The notes under the pieces were generated by a model that saw nothing but the letters and a program-made list of their open reading frames with translations, was not told the origin of the DNA and did no database searches. A program made the translations under genes and the position numbers. DNA of 64,000 bases from Candidatus Hydrogenedens sp. (GTDB lineage Bacteria > Hydrogenedentota > Hydrogenedentia > Hydrogenedentales > CAITNO01): contig JAAYJV010000175.1 in the NCBI GenBank assembly GCA_012522755.1, forward strand, positions 1 to 64,000. Direction: 5' to 3'. Within the stretch, counting starts at the first letter, position 1; the number at the start of each line of letters is the position of its first letter. Below, piece after piece: positions 1-8,717 of this stretch.

Positions 1-33
1 ACAAAAAGCATGATACAATAGACGCGTGGACAT
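1..33 (-). CDS. Possible transposase start, truncated by the window edge
   Basis: Reading leftwards from an ATG at 33, eleven codons (MSTRLLYHAFC) run to the window edge without a stop. A GGAG ribosome-binding site lies about eight bases upstream, at 41-44 on the opposite strand. The opening resembles the MST-LLYH-F start that I recall for ISL3-like transposases, but eleven residues are too few to settle this. If correct, the repeat-rich region to its right borders an insertion sequence. It could also be an unrelated gene. Confidence 0.35.
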   Translation of the reverse strand, partial: MSTRLLYHAFC

Positions 34-89
34 GAATATTCTCCTTTTTTTGCTGATGAAACATTGCGGAGAATATACCATCATGTCCA
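27..89. repeat. Imperfect inverted repeat around divergent ATG/RBS pairs
   Basis: The sequence at 27-44 (TGGACATGAATATTCTCC) reappears inverted, with a four-base insertion, at 68-89. Each arm contains a GGAG followed by ATGTCCAC, so both strands present a similar start site facing outwards. The rightward copy opens only a 20-codon frame (83-145) that stops at TAA. It may be a decayed duplicate of the leftward gene's start, or the end of a mobile element. Confidence 0.5.
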
Positions 90-194
90 CAACCCTTAAT
101 TCAAGTACGCAAAAACCGGATGAGCCTCAAATTTTTCTGTTTTAACCAGGTCGCCAGATCAAAGAAATCGCTTCACAAAGATGTCTGATACTTA

Positions 195-389
195 CCTGGG
201 AACGCCAATTTCCACATTGGCGATAGCGTATGATGACTCGGGGAAGATATTGACTTGATTGCGGCATGACAGCTCTTTTCTGATTAGCTATTTCTTTATG
301 TAGCCAAGTCTTTACGTCGCGCCAAGGTTCTACAACAACTCTCTGTCTTTACCGCGATGTGTGCCAATGGGGACATTGGCGCTCCCACG
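195..389. repeat. Paired-arm dispersed element, copy I
   Basis: The left arm 195-221 starts CCTGGGAAC and contains the hairpin GCCAATTTCCACATTGGC. The right arm 363-389 is an inverted variant with core GCCAATGGGGACATTGGC followed by GCTCCCACG. The internal 141 bp closely match those of the copy at 63316-63510, in the same orientation. The element is non-coding and flanks the envelope gene block. Its mechanism of spread is not visible; no transposase is inside it. Confidence 0.8.
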
Positions 390-489
390 TCATCCAACTT
401 TAGGCCGGAAAGTACTTAAAGTTGAAGCATCACGCACAAAATACACAACATGCAATACTGTCTCTTGGGAAAATAAAAAGACTGAGAAA

Positions 490-522
490 GGGGCATGGCG
501 GTGGCACGACATGCCATGCCCC
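490..522. repeat. GGGGCATGGC hairpin
   Basis: GGGGCATGGC at 490-499 pairs with GCCATGCCCC at 513-522, a ten-base perfect stem. A run of T follows at 528-532, so it could end rightward transcription, but no gene reads into it from the left. A related palindrome lies at 35645-35666. Confidence 0.5.
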
Positions 523-716
523 TATGCGTTTTTGTACCACAATCCGTTCCAATCCCCCAACCCTCATCCATCTCGGATCCAAGTGATTCCCTACAGGAGC
601 CGGGCGAGACTGTGCTATCATTGGCGCATCATTCCGGGAGCGTATCATTGTTCCCGAAAACAAAAAATATCCAAGTCTTATATTCACGTTATTTCCAGCA
701 GTTTTGAGTTCTATAA

Positions 717-1502
717 ATGGATAAAGAGGCCTTCATAACCGGGCATTTCAAAGCCCTCAACGTGCAGAACAGCCAACTGCTCGTTTTGAAGAGTGAAGAG
801 GAGCGCGTATCCCGGGCTTTGCTTCATAATGAAGGCTGTATTCCCGCCGGGGTGTCCGGTAGGAGTGAGATCTGTTATTTTCCTCTGGATGACGGAGGCC
901 AGGGCGTTTTGCGTATCTGTCGCCGTGGTGGACTGATTCACGCTCTGCTGAAGGACCGATATCTTTTCGTGAATCGGCCCTTGCGGGAATTCGAAGTTCA
1001 TGCACAGGCGGAGGAAGAGAATCTGCCAGTGCCGCCCCTTCTGGGTGTGCTCTGGCGACGCAAGGGCCTCGCTTTTTCCGGAGCATTGGCCACCCGCCGA
1101 CTGGAGGGCCTGGATCTGGACAGCTGGCTGTCGCTTTCGGAGCGTGGAGAGGAAGAGCGGGCGACCCGTCTATTTGCCGCGGGAAGCCTGATCCGGGAAT
1201 GTCATGACCGGGGCTTGTTTCATGCTGATCTGAATGTCAAGAATATCTTTGTAGAAGCGGACAGGCTGCGGCTTCTCGATTTCGACCGGAGCCGTTTTTA
1301 TCCCCGGCTGGGAAGGATCAGACAGGCAAGAAATCTGCTTCGCCTGCGCCGTTCCTTCCATAAACGGGGGCATGGCGAAGAAGCTTTTCAAAGTCTGTTA
1401 TCAGGCTACGGAAACTTTTCTTTTCCCCTGTGGCTGATTGTGGTATTTTACTGTAAAAATCTGTTGTCGGATCTGTTTCAAAGAAAAAGGGATCATGCCT
1501 GA
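717..1502 (+). CDS. Lipopolysaccharide core (Kdo/WaaP-type) kinase
   Basis: A 261-residue protein of the small eukaryotic-like kinase group that phosphorylates the inner core of lipopolysaccharide at the cytoplasmic face of the inner membrane. The catalytic loop is visible as HADLNVKN at residues 169-176 (D171 catalytic, N176 metal-binding), and the DFG equivalent is DFD at 188-190. The N-terminal half carries the expected nucleotide-binding beta strands. KdkA is the closest family I recognise, by length and by the HADLN loop; WaaP is the alternative. The next gene begins three bases after its stop and is a second kinase, so the two are probably co-transcribed. No strong ribosome-binding site precedes the ATG, so the start is only moderately certain. 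Confidence 0.75.
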   Translation: MDKEAFITGHFKALNVQNSQLLVLKSEEERVSRALLHNEGCIPAGVSGRSEICYFPLDDGGQGVLRICRRGGLIHALLKDRYLFVNRPLREFEVHAQAEEENLPVPPLLGVLWRRKGLAFSGALATRRLEGLDLDSWLSLSERGEEERATRLFAAGSLIRECHDRGLFHADLNVKNIFVEADRLRLLDFDRSRFYPRLGRIRQARNLLRLRRSFHKRGHGEEAFQSLLSGYGNFSFPLWLIVVFYCKNLLSDLFQRKRDHA

Positions 1503-1505
1503 GCC

Positions 1506-2360
1506 ATGACTGATGTGTTGACCAAAGATGAAGAGGCCGCGTTGCTCTGTCCGGAAGGATTTCTTCGAAGCCGGATCAGAGGCGGGACCGCCTGGATGCG
1601 CGCCGATGTAAATGCTGAACAGTTGCAGCAGATGATGGGCCACGAGCAGGAAGTTCTGAAAGAAACGGATAAATCCAAAGTGAGCCGCTTGGGCCACTGG
1701 ATCATCAAACGGCGAAAGACTTCCGGCGGCCGCACAGCCCTGGCTTCTCTGGCCCGACGAAATATGCTGCGAATGCCCTGGTATGCCAACCATTACCTGC
1801 GTCAGCGGGGCGTACCTGTGCCTGAGCCTCTGGCTTATGTGGAATTCGGTTATGGCGGTGTGGTCACCAGTACGGCCAGTCTTTTTCAATACCTGAACCA
1901 GTGCAGAGATGTGGAGCACTATCTTTTTGAATTTATCCGGCAAGGTGCCGATGTGGAGGCCATTTCCAGTTTTTTGTTCAATCTGGCCCGGGCTTTCAAT
2001 ACGCTTGAGAAGAGCGGTGCCTGGCATGGTGACCTGTCCGGCAAGAATATTTATACGGGTGATGGCAAACGTTTTTATTTTATCGACCTGGAAGCGGTGG
2101 AACTGAAAGTGCCCTATACGGAAGAGCGGCGCATGAAGAATCATGTGCAACTCTACGATTCTTTCTGTGATGCCCTGACGGATACCCTGCTCTTTCCTTT
2201 CATAAAGGAGATGACGCCTGAATCCATCGACTTGCGGGTCTGGATGCCCGAAGTGCGGCGTATCCAAGAAGAGCGCCGGACAGCCGTGGAACAACGCTGG
2301 GAAAAATACGGTGCCCCGGAAAAAATCAATCCTCTCCGTGCCTTGCGTCGAAATCATTGA
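1506..2360 (+). CDS. Second lipopolysaccharide-type kinase (InaA/WaaP-like)
   Basis: A 284-residue kinase-fold protein. The catalytic loop HGDLSGKN is at residues 174-181 (D176, N181) and the metal-binding aspartate is D194 in the FIDLEAVEL stretch. It differs strongly from the kinase just upstream: the N-terminus is longer, and a basic region at 50-80 includes IIKRRKTSGGR. It is therefore a distinct family member and not a recent duplicate. It starts three bases after the upstream stop and probably shares its transcript. The likely role is phosphorylation of another site on the core oligosaccharide; the substrate cannot be told from sequence. Confidence 0.7.
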   Translation: MTDVLTKDEEAALLCPEGFLRSRIRGGTAWMRADVNAEQLQQMMGHEQEVLKETDKSKVSRLGHWIIKRRKTSGGRTALASLARRNMLRMPWYANHYLRQRGVPVPEPLAYVEFGYGGVVTSTASLFQYLNQCRDVEHYLFEFIRQGADVEAISSFLFNLARAFNTLEKSGAWHGDLSGKNIYTGDGKRFYFIDLEAVELKVPYTEERRMKNHVQLYDSFCDALTDTLLFPFIKEMTPESIDLRVWMPEVRRIQEERRTAVEQRWEKYGAPEKINPLRALRRNH

Positions 2361-2398
2361 ACAGGAAACTCTCGCCAGTCCCATAAAGGAAAGATATC

Positions 2399-3223
2399 AT
2401 GGCTCAACCCCTGACGGATTATCAGCGACTTTGCATTCACACCATGACAACAAAACCTCTGAGCCTCTCCGAGGCCATAGAAGAATATACCCGGGCCGGG
2501 GTTTCAGGCATAACGGTCTGGCGTCACCATTTCGAAGAGATGGGCGCGAAAGAGGCCGGTAAAATGCTGGACGACTCCGGGCTGGAGGTGGTGAGCTTGT
2601 GTCGGGGCGGTTTCTTTCCGGCCCGAAGCGCTCAGGGCCGGGAGGCTGCGCGCGACGAAAACAGAAGGATCATCGACGAGGCGGCCGCTATCGGAGCCCC
2701 TCTGATTGTTCTGGTCTGTGGCGCTGTTCCGGGGATCCCTCTGGATGAAGCGCGCCGACAGATCTCAGACGGTATCGCCGATGTCCTGCCCCATGCCGCA
2801 GCGGCGGAAGTGAAGCTGTCCATAGAGGCACTGCATCCCATGTATGCCGATGAACGGAGCGCTATCAATACGCTTGAACAGGCGAATAATGTGGTCAGCA
2901 CCCTGAGATCACCCTGGCTGGGCGTGACCGTTGATGTTTATCATTGCTGGTGGGATCCCATGTTGAAATCGGAGATTGCCCGGGCGGGGAACCGTATTTT
3001 CTCTTTCCATGTATGTGACTGGCGCACGCCCACCCGTGATATTCTCAATGATCGGGGCATGATGGGCGAGGGCTGCATTGATCTCCGGAGCATTCGCGGC
3101 TGGGTTGAAGATGCAGGCTTCCGAGGCCCCATTGAGGTGGAGATCTTCTCTGATGAATTCTGGCAATGGGATCAGCGCGCACTTATTGAACAGATCAAAC
3201 GGGCCTGGCTGGTCCATGTGTGA
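2399..3223 (+). CDS. Sugar phosphate isomerase/epimerase-family TIM barrel
   Basis: A 274-residue protein of the xylose-isomerase-like TIM-barrel family, which holds endonuclease IV relatives, hexulose epimerases and inosose dehydratases. Typical metal-site segments are visible: SIEALHPMYA (Glu and His) near 142-151, VDVYHCWWD near 179-187, FHVCDWR near 203-209, and EVEIFSDEFW near 246-255. The start is supported by an AAGGAAAG ribosome-binding site at 2387-2394. It follows the kinases by 38 bases. The substrate is unknown; no pathway partner for myo-inositol or hydroxypyruvate lies nearby. Confidence 0.75.
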   Translation: MAQPLTDYQRLCIHTMTTKPLSLSEAIEEYTRAGVSGITVWRHHFEEMGAKEAGKMLDDSGLEVVSLCRGGFFPARSAQGREAARDENRRIIDEAAAIGAPLIVLVCGAVPGIPLDEARRQISDGIADVLPHAAAAEVKLSIEALHPMYADERSAINTLEQANNVVSTLRSPWLGVTVDVYHCWWDPMLKSEIARAGNRIFSFHVCDWRTPTRDILNDRGMMGEGCIDLRSIRGWVEDAGFRGPIEVEIFSDEFWQWDQRALIEQIKRAWLVHV

Positions 3224-3369
3224 AGCAGCCAGAGGATGATGATGGCGGGGCATTTATGGTGAATCAGTGGGCCAAGTGGACGTGTGAAGCCTGTGGATCT
3301 TTTTCCTGGTGTCTGGATTTCTTCCTCTATGTTCCATTGGGCTCCTGTGATGAAAAAAGAAAAGAACAA

Positions 3370-3400
3370 TTGGTTGCGGCTATGCTGCACTGTGTATAAT
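3370..3400 (+). promoter_or_regulatory. Candidate promoter of valS
   Basis: A perfect TATAAT lies at 3395-3400, 92 bases before the chosen valS start. The -35 region falls in a TTGGTTGCGGC sequence that also occurs in other intergenic regions of the window. No good TTGACA match is present, so the call rests on the -10 box. Confidence 0.35.
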
Positions 3401-3492
3401 ACATATGATTTGTCTCGCTTCAGGTGCTTTTTCTGTTGATTGTGAACAGGGAAAGCTCTGTAAAACCCCCATATTCCCTCCCGGAGGACTCT

Positions 3493-6084
3493 ATGGAACT
3501 GCCCAAAAAATATCAATCACTGGATCAGGAAAACCGCTGGACACAGCATTGGGATGAAAAGCAATTGTATGCCTGGGATCCCGCATGCAGCCGTGAAGAA
3601 AGCTTTGTTGTCGATACACCGCCTCCGACGGTGAGCGGTTCCCTCCATGTGGGTCACCTCTTCAGTTATTCCCATCAGGATTTCATTGTGCGCTTTCAAC
3701 GCATGATGGGAAAAAACATTTTCTTCCCCATCGGCTGGGATGATAACGGGCTTCCCACAGAACGTCGTGTACAGAATATGTACAATGTGAAGTGCGAGCC
3801 TCATATTCATTATGATCCTGACTTGAAAGTGGAACGGGGCCGCAAAGGGGCGCCCATACCCATCAGCCGAAAAAATTTTATCGAACTCTGCGATGTGGTC
3901 ACCAAAGAAGACGAGGCCGCCTTTAAACATTTGTGGACCCGGCTGGGTTTGAGTTACGACTGGTCGCTGGAATATGCCACCATTGACGAGCATTGCCGCC
4001 GCACCTCTCAGGCGAGCTTCCTGGATATGCTGCAAAAAGACGAAGTGTACCAGGATAACCGTCCCGTGCTCTGGGACATTGATTTCCGGACAGCCATCGC
4101 CCAGGCGGAAGTGACGGATAAGGAAGTGTCCGGTGCCTATCATTTCCTCCGTTTCGGCGTGGAAGGCAAGGAAGACCACCTCGTTATCGCCACGACACGG
4201 CCTGAGCTCCTGCCCGCCTGTGTGGCCGTTATGGTGCATCCTGAAGACGAACGGTACAGCGCCTATGTGGGCGGCCAAGCCATTACCCCTCTCTTCGGTG
4301 CGCCCGTACCCCTTATCGCTGATCATCGTGCCGATCCTGAAAAGGGCACCGGTGTGGTCATGGTCTGTACCTTCGGTGACCAGACAGACGTGGAATGGTG
4401 GCAGGAATACAAACTTCCTCTGCGCCAGATTCTCGGACAGGATGGTCGTCTGCTTCCTCTTGAATTCAAAGCGGTCTCGGACGAGAAAGCGCGCTGGATC
4501 AGCGTCAATCCTGAACTGGCCAATGCCACCTATGCCCAGCTTGCAGGCCAGCCCACAAAAAAAGCGCAGCAGAAATTTGTTGAGATTGCCGAAGCCACTC
4601 CCGGCATCATTGACAGACCCTCTGAAGCCATTACCCATGCCGTCAAGTTTTTTGAAAAAGGGGACCGGCCCCTGGAGCTGATCCCGACACGCCAGTGGTA
4701 CGGCAAAATCATGGATAAGAAAGAGGCTCTTCTGGAACAGGGCCGGAAAATCCAGTGGCATCCTGAATTCATGGCGAAACGCTATGAACACTGGGTGGAA
4801 GGCTTGAATCAGGACTGGTGCCTGAGCCGCCAGCGTTTCTTCGGCGTGCCCATTCCCGTGTGGTATCCCATTGATGAGCAGGGCCGTTGCCGTTATGACG
4901 AGGTCATCGCGCCCGCCGCGGACACACTGCCCGTAGATCCTCTTGATGATGCGCCTCCGGGTTATGACAACAGTCAGCGTGATCAACCGGGCGGCTTCAC
5001 GGGAGATCCGGATGTTTTTGATACCTGGGCCACCAGTTCCCTCACGCCCCAGATTGCCAGCCGCTGGGTGGAAGATCAGGACAGGCATAATCGCCTTTTC
5101 CCCATGGATATCCGGCCGCAGAGCCATGAGATCATCAGGACCTGGGCTTTTTATACTATTGTCAAAGCCTATCTACACGAAAATACCATTCCCTGGAAAC
5201 ATGTGGTCATCAGCGGCTGGATTCTTGATCCGGACCGCAAGAAAATGTCCAAGAGTCAGGGCAATGTCATTACGCCGGAACCCCTCATAGACCAGTACGG
5301 TGCTGACAGTGTCCGCTATTGGGCTGCACGGGCACGTCTGGGCGTGGATACGGCTTATGACGAGCAGGTCTTCAAGGTGGGTCGGAAACTGTGTACCAAG
5401 CTCTTCAATGCGGCAAAATTCGCCATCGGCCGTTTCAGTGAGGTGGATCGGAGCCTCCTGACTCCTGAAGCCGTGACGGAGGAGCTGGATCGTGCCTTTC
5501 TGGCGCAGCTGCGCCCCTTGATCACACGGGCCACGCGCGCTTTTGAGGAATTTGATTATGCCCAGGCGCTGGGACTTGTTGAGGACTTTTTCTGGACAGC
5601 CTTCTGCGACAACTATCTGGAAATGGCGAAACCGCGCACCTATGAAGAAGAATTGAGCGCAAGCCGTCTTTCGGCCTGTGCAGCCTTGCGTATCAGCCTC
5701 AGTGCACTCGTTCGCATGTTCGCACCCTTTGTCCCTTATATCACGGAAGAGATCTGGAGCTGGGAGTTTTCGGAAGATGCTCTCTCCGTCCATTGTGCTC
5801 CCTGGCCCACAGCCGCCGAGCTGGAATCCGTTGCGCAGCCCGTCAATGGGAAGAGCTGGTCGAGTGCTCTCATGCTGACGGAGCAGATCCGCAAAGTGAA
5901 AGCCGATGCGAATCTCAGCATGGCCGCCCCGGTGCGGGAAGCGACAATCTCCTGTGCCCCCGACTGGTTCGAAGGTGTTCAGGCCATTGCTCCGGATATT
6001 ATCCGTATGCTTCGTGTGGAAAACTGGACGGTTCAAAAAGAGGAATCTGTTGAAAGTCTGTCCAGTGATGTTCATCTGGAATAG
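3493..6084 (+). CDS. valS: Valyl-tRNA synthetase
   Basis: Class I aminoacyl-tRNA synthetase that charges tRNA-Val in the cytoplasm. From the ATG at 3493 (MELPKKYQ) it is 863 residues. The HIGH-type motif is HVGH at about residues 52-55, after PPPTVSGSL, and the KMSKS loop is at about 584-588. The editing domain lies between roughly 190 and 340 (including TTRPELLPACVAVMVHP), and an anticodon-binding helical domain follows the KMSKS loop. The usual C-terminal coiled coil is missing, and the protein resembles the archaeal/Rickettsia type of ValRS. The longer frame from 3424 adds 23 residues with no synthetase similarity, so I prefer 3493. It is not obviously co-transcribed with the upstream barrel gene (269-bp gap). 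Confidence 0.95.
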   Translation: MELPKKYQSLDQENRWTQHWDEKQLYAWDPACSREESFVVDTPPPTVSGSLHVGHLFSYSHQDFIVRFQRMMGKNIFFPIGWDDNGLPTERRVQNMYNVKCEPHIHYDPDLKVERGRKGAPIPISRKNFIELCDVVTKEDEAAFKHLWTRLGLSYDWSLEYATIDEHCRRTSQASFLDMLQKDEVYQDNRPVLWDIDFRTAIAQAEVTDKEVSGAYHFLRFGVEGKEDHLVIATTRPELLPACVAVMVHPEDERYSAYVGGQAITPLFGAPVPLIADHRADPEKGTGVVMVCTFGDQTDVEWWQEYKLPLRQILGQDGRLLPLEFKAVSDEKARWISVNPELANATYAQLAGQPTKKAQQKFVEIAEATPGIIDRPSEAITHAVKFFEKGDRPLELIPTRQWYGKIMDKKEALLEQGRKIQWHPEFMAKRYEHWVEGLNQDWCLSRQRFFGVPIPVWYPIDEQGRCRYDEVIAPAADTLPVDPLDDAPPGYDNSQRDQPGGFTGDPDVFDTWATSSLTPQIASRWVEDQDRHNRLFPMDIRPQSHEIIRTWAFYTIVKAYLHENTIPWKHVVISGWILDPDRKKMSKSQGNVITPEPLIDQYGADSVRYWAARARLGVDTAYDEQVFKVGRKLCTKLFNAAKFAIGRFSEVDRSLLTPEAVTEELDRAFLAQLRPLITRATRAFEEFDYAQALGLVEDFFWTAFCDNYLEMAKPRTYEEELSASRLSACAALRISLSALVRMFAPFVPYITEEIWSWEFSEDALSVHCAPWPTAAELESVAQPVNGKSWSSALMLTEQIRKVKADANLSMAAPVREATISCAPDWFEGVQAIAPDIIRMLRVENWTVQKEESVESLSSDVHLE

Positions 6085-6226
6085 TTTTTTCTCCAGAAGA
6101 ACAGTGCCGGGGTTGATTATGAAGAAGAATCAAGAGTAAAATGGATTCAGAGGGCATGCCGTGAATTGTGGCATGGCATAATGGCCTGTATGACAACCAC
6201 TGAGACCCCAGAAGGTAAGTGTCAGC

Positions 6227-6703
6227 ATGGATAATCGATTACTCATTGCTTTTTTTATTTTCCTGGGCGCCTTTCTTGTGCTGCCTATTGCCATGCAGAA
6301 ATATCAACAATCACAGATGCCGGAAGGAGCAGCCGCCGGCGTGGCTGGTCAGGCTGGCGCACCGGCTGGAAGTGCTGCTCCAGCCAGAAACCCCATATTG
6401 GACCAGCCCCCTCTTCTCAACGAATCGAATCTCATCGGCACCGAGTGGCAGATGAATCTTGATCAATATAAAATCAAAGTCACTTTGTCCGTAGGCGGTA
6501 TCTTTTATGCTACACATCCTCTGGCAAAGGCCATAACCGGCATGGATTATCTGGAAGGACGCTGGCGGGTGGAAGGCAATAAACTATTTGTGAATACCGA
6601 TATCAGTGGCAAGGATAAGTCTATTGAACTGGTCATAGCCGGTACTGAACTTTATCATGTCAGCAGCAGAGGCAATGTGGAGAAGATAGAACGTTTCAGA
6701 TAG
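6227..6703 (+). CDS. Membrane-anchored small protein of unknown function
   Basis: A 158-residue protein. One hydrophobic helix (residues 5-24, LLIAFFIFLGAFLVLPIA) acts as an uncleaved anchor or signal. An Ala/Gly/Pro-rich linker follows (30-55), then a compact domain of about 95 residues. That domain has a lipocalin-like feel (GTEWQMNLDQYKIKVTLSVGG, then LEGRWRVEGNKLFV), as in small domains describing how much something deviates from a default, but I do not recognise a named family. It is probably exported to the periplasmic side. It lies between valS and the glycosyltransferase, 66 bases before the latter. Confidence 0.7.
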   Translation: MDNRLLIAFFIFLGAFLVLPIAMQKYQQSQMPEGAAAGVAGQAGAPAGSAAPARNPILDQPPLLNESNLIGTEWQMNLDQYKIKVTLSVGGIFYATHPLAKAITGMDYLEGRWRVEGNKLFVNTDISGKDKSIELVIAGTELYHVSSRGNVEKIERFR

Positions 6704-6769
6704 ATTGCATAATTTGCGACAGGAAGCAGGGACCGGGGGTACAGCATCCATACTGGCGGTAGTACCATA

Positions 6770-7720
6770 ATGAACACGACTCCCAAATATTCTTTTGTTT
6801 TGCCCGCTTTCAATGAAGACGAAAATGTGGCAATCATGACAGAGCGGCTTCTGACCATTGCGGAGAAACTGGACGGTGCTGTGGAGATCCTGTGGGTCAA
6901 TGACGGCAGTACCGATGGAACAGCCACACAGCTGGACAGGCTGACGCAAGATCATGATGCTGTGAGGGCACTGCATTTTTCCCGCAATTTCGGGCATATG
7001 GCTGCGCTCTGTGCCGGACTGGAAGGGGCCCGGGCAAGCCACGCGGTCATCACCCTCGATGCGGACGGACAGCACCCTCCCGAAATGATTCCCGAGATGA
7101 TCCGGCACTGGAAGGATGGAGCCGACATTGTTCAATGTATCCGCCAGCAGGCTTCCGAAAGATCTCTGATCAAGAAGGCGACTTCCGGCGGTTTTTACAA
7201 GATCTTCAATCTTCTCGCCGACACGGATATTCCTGAAGGGGCGGCCGATTTCAGGCTCATGAGCCGGGAAGTGGTGGATGCCCTGAATACGCTGCCAGAA
7301 CGGGTGCGCTTTGTCCGGGGACTGGTTCATTGGGTGGGATTCCATCAGCTTCTCATGCCCTATGAGGAAGAGAAACGCCTGACCGGAACCACAAAATACT
7401 CGATGAGGCATATGCTCTCTTTTGCGCTCAACGGGATCACCAGCTTTTCCATACGCCCTCTGCGTCTGTCCTTCGTCCTTTCCCTGCTGGTCATAGGGCT
7501 CATCGCCTTATATAGTGCTTATGTGCTTGTGGCAATGGTGTCGGGCAAATATATTTCCCCGGGCTGGACGAGCCTGGTCTTTGTGGTGCTTTTTCTCGGG
7601 GCCGCTCAATTGCTTGTCATCGGCATTGCCAGTGAATATCTCGCACGCCTGTATGTCGAGCAAAAACGCAGGCCCGTATACATTTTACGCAAACCCATTT
7701 CACGGCGGGAAGAGCAGTAA
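6770..7720 (+). CDS. Family 2 glycosyltransferase, DPM1/GtrB/ArnC-like
   Basis: A 316-residue enzyme that transfers a sugar from a nucleotide donor to a lipid carrier, probably undecaprenyl phosphate, at the inner membrane. The GT-A fold starts at FVLPAFNEDENV (residues 7-18), with VNDGSTDGT near 44-52 and the metal-binding LDADGQHPPEM near 97-107. Two C-terminal hydrophobic helices (about 225-250 and 262-287) anchor it, as in GtrB. It starts an envelope-glycan run with the methyltransferase and the YfhO-like protein. Confidence 0.85.
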   Translation: MNTTPKYSFVLPAFNEDENVAIMTERLLTIAEKLDGAVEILWVNDGSTDGTATQLDRLTQDHDAVRALHFSRNFGHMAALCAGLEGARASHAVITLDADGQHPPEMIPEMIRHWKDGADIVQCIRQQASERSLIKKATSGGFYKIFNLLADTDIPEGAADFRLMSREVVDALNTLPERVRFVRGLVHWVGFHQLLMPYEEEKRLTGTTKYSMRHMLSFALNGITSFSIRPLRLSFVLSLLVIGLIALYSAYVLVAMVSGKYISPGWTSLVFVVLFLGAAQLLVIGIASEYLARLYVEQKRRPVYILRKPISRREEQ

Positions 7721-7749
7721 GTGCCCCGTCTGTTCAGATAAGGTGACTC

Positions 7750-8622
7750 ATGACTGATCCGGCACAAAGCTCCCGGCCCCGGGATTCACAGTCCGCGGCT
7801 CCCTGCATATGCTGTCAGGAAACATCGCACAGGTCTGCCCATGACGGGCTGGAATCCTGCGAAGGCTGCGGGCATATCCGTGCTGATCTGGACTGGACTC
7901 CGGAGATGTTCCATGCCTTGTATACAACGGGCTATTTCAAAGGGGGAGAATACGAGGATTATGAAGAGGAGGCCGATGCGCTTCGTTATAATTTCCGGAA
8001 ACGCCTGGCTGATCTGAAAAAACGCCATCCTGAAGGCGGCGATCTCTGGGAGATTGGCTGCGCCTACGGTTTCTTTCTGGAAGCGGCCCAGGAGTTTTTC
8101 AATGCAGCCGGTTGTGATATTGCCGAAGATGCCGTGGCCAGTGCCGTGGCCCATCGCGGTGTAAAAGCTCAATGCTGTGATTATCTGCAAAAAGCGGAAG
8201 AGGGCCTCTACGATGTGGTCTGCCTCTGGGATACGGTGGAACATCTGGCCCGTCCTGATCTGTATCTGGAAAAGGTCCATTGCGAGTTGAAGCCCGGGGG
8301 AAGTCTCGCACTCAGCACGGGGGATATCGCTTCCTCCTGGGCAAGAATCCGGGGACGGCACTGGCGGCTTATTCATCCGCCTACGCACGTCCATTACTTC
8401 ACAAAAAACTCCATGGAAACTCTCCTGACCCGGCTGGGATACAAGCAGATTGAATTTCACTATCCTCCTTTCTGGCGCAACATAAACAACACAGTGATCA
8501 AGCTCGCCCGGAAAAACAGGATCTTCTCACTCCTGCGGCCTGTCACGGCATATACACCTCTGGGCCGGATCAATTTCCCTCTGAATCTCTTCGATTTGAT
8601 GACGGTATATGCGAAAAAATAA
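7750..8622 (+). CDS. SAM-dependent methyltransferase with N-terminal zinc motif
   Basis: A 290-residue class I methyltransferase. The N-terminus has two CxxC pairs (CICC near 17-20, CEGC near 37-40), probably a zinc ribbon as in methyltransferases of nucleotide-sugar and exopolysaccharide clusters. The SAM-binding region follows: LWEIGCAYGFFLEAA near 98-112, the acidic GCDIAEDAV near 119-127, and the motif IV-like VVCLWDTVEHL near 156-166. It begins 29 bases after the glycosyltransferase, and the two are probably one transcript. The substrate, likely a sugar or glycan, is inferred only from context. Confidence 0.8.
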   Translation: MTDPAQSSRPRDSQSAAPCICCQETSHRSAHDGLESCEGCGHIRADLDWTPEMFHALYTTGYFKGGEYEDYEEEADALRYNFRKRLADLKKRHPEGGDLWEIGCAYGFFLEAAQEFFNAAGCDIAEDAVASAVAHRGVKAQCCDYLQKAEEGLYDVVCLWDTVEHLARPDLYLEKVHCELKPGGSLALSTGDIASSWARIRGRHWRLIHPPTHVHYFTKNSMETLLTRLGYKQIEFHYPPFWRNINNTVIKLARKNRIFSLLRPVTAYTPLGRINFPLNLFDLMTVYAKK

Positions 8623-8717
8623 GATGAGGCTCTTTTCACGGGCTCATACACAATAAAAGAAGGAAAGCTTGTATTCCTCTTCTTATCGGGTTCCAACACA
8701 GGATCAAAGATTTCACC

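Larger units (their letters stand above)
146..716. other. Intergenic region with a dispersed repeat element and a hairpin
   Basis: I see no convincing gene here. It holds one paired-arm element (195-389), a right flank to about 480 that is closely similar to 63511-63600, and a large hairpin at 490-522. The short open frames across it have no start-site signal and do not resemble proteins. Confidence 0.6.

Noticed and set aside
361-738. 125-residue frame over the left intergenic region
   Set aside because: It crosses the repeat arm and hairpin, overlaps the kinase start and has no protein-like features.
3517-5127. 536-residue open frame antisense to valS
   Set aside because: It is the mirror frame of a certain gene; it has no ribosome-binding site and no recognisable protein.
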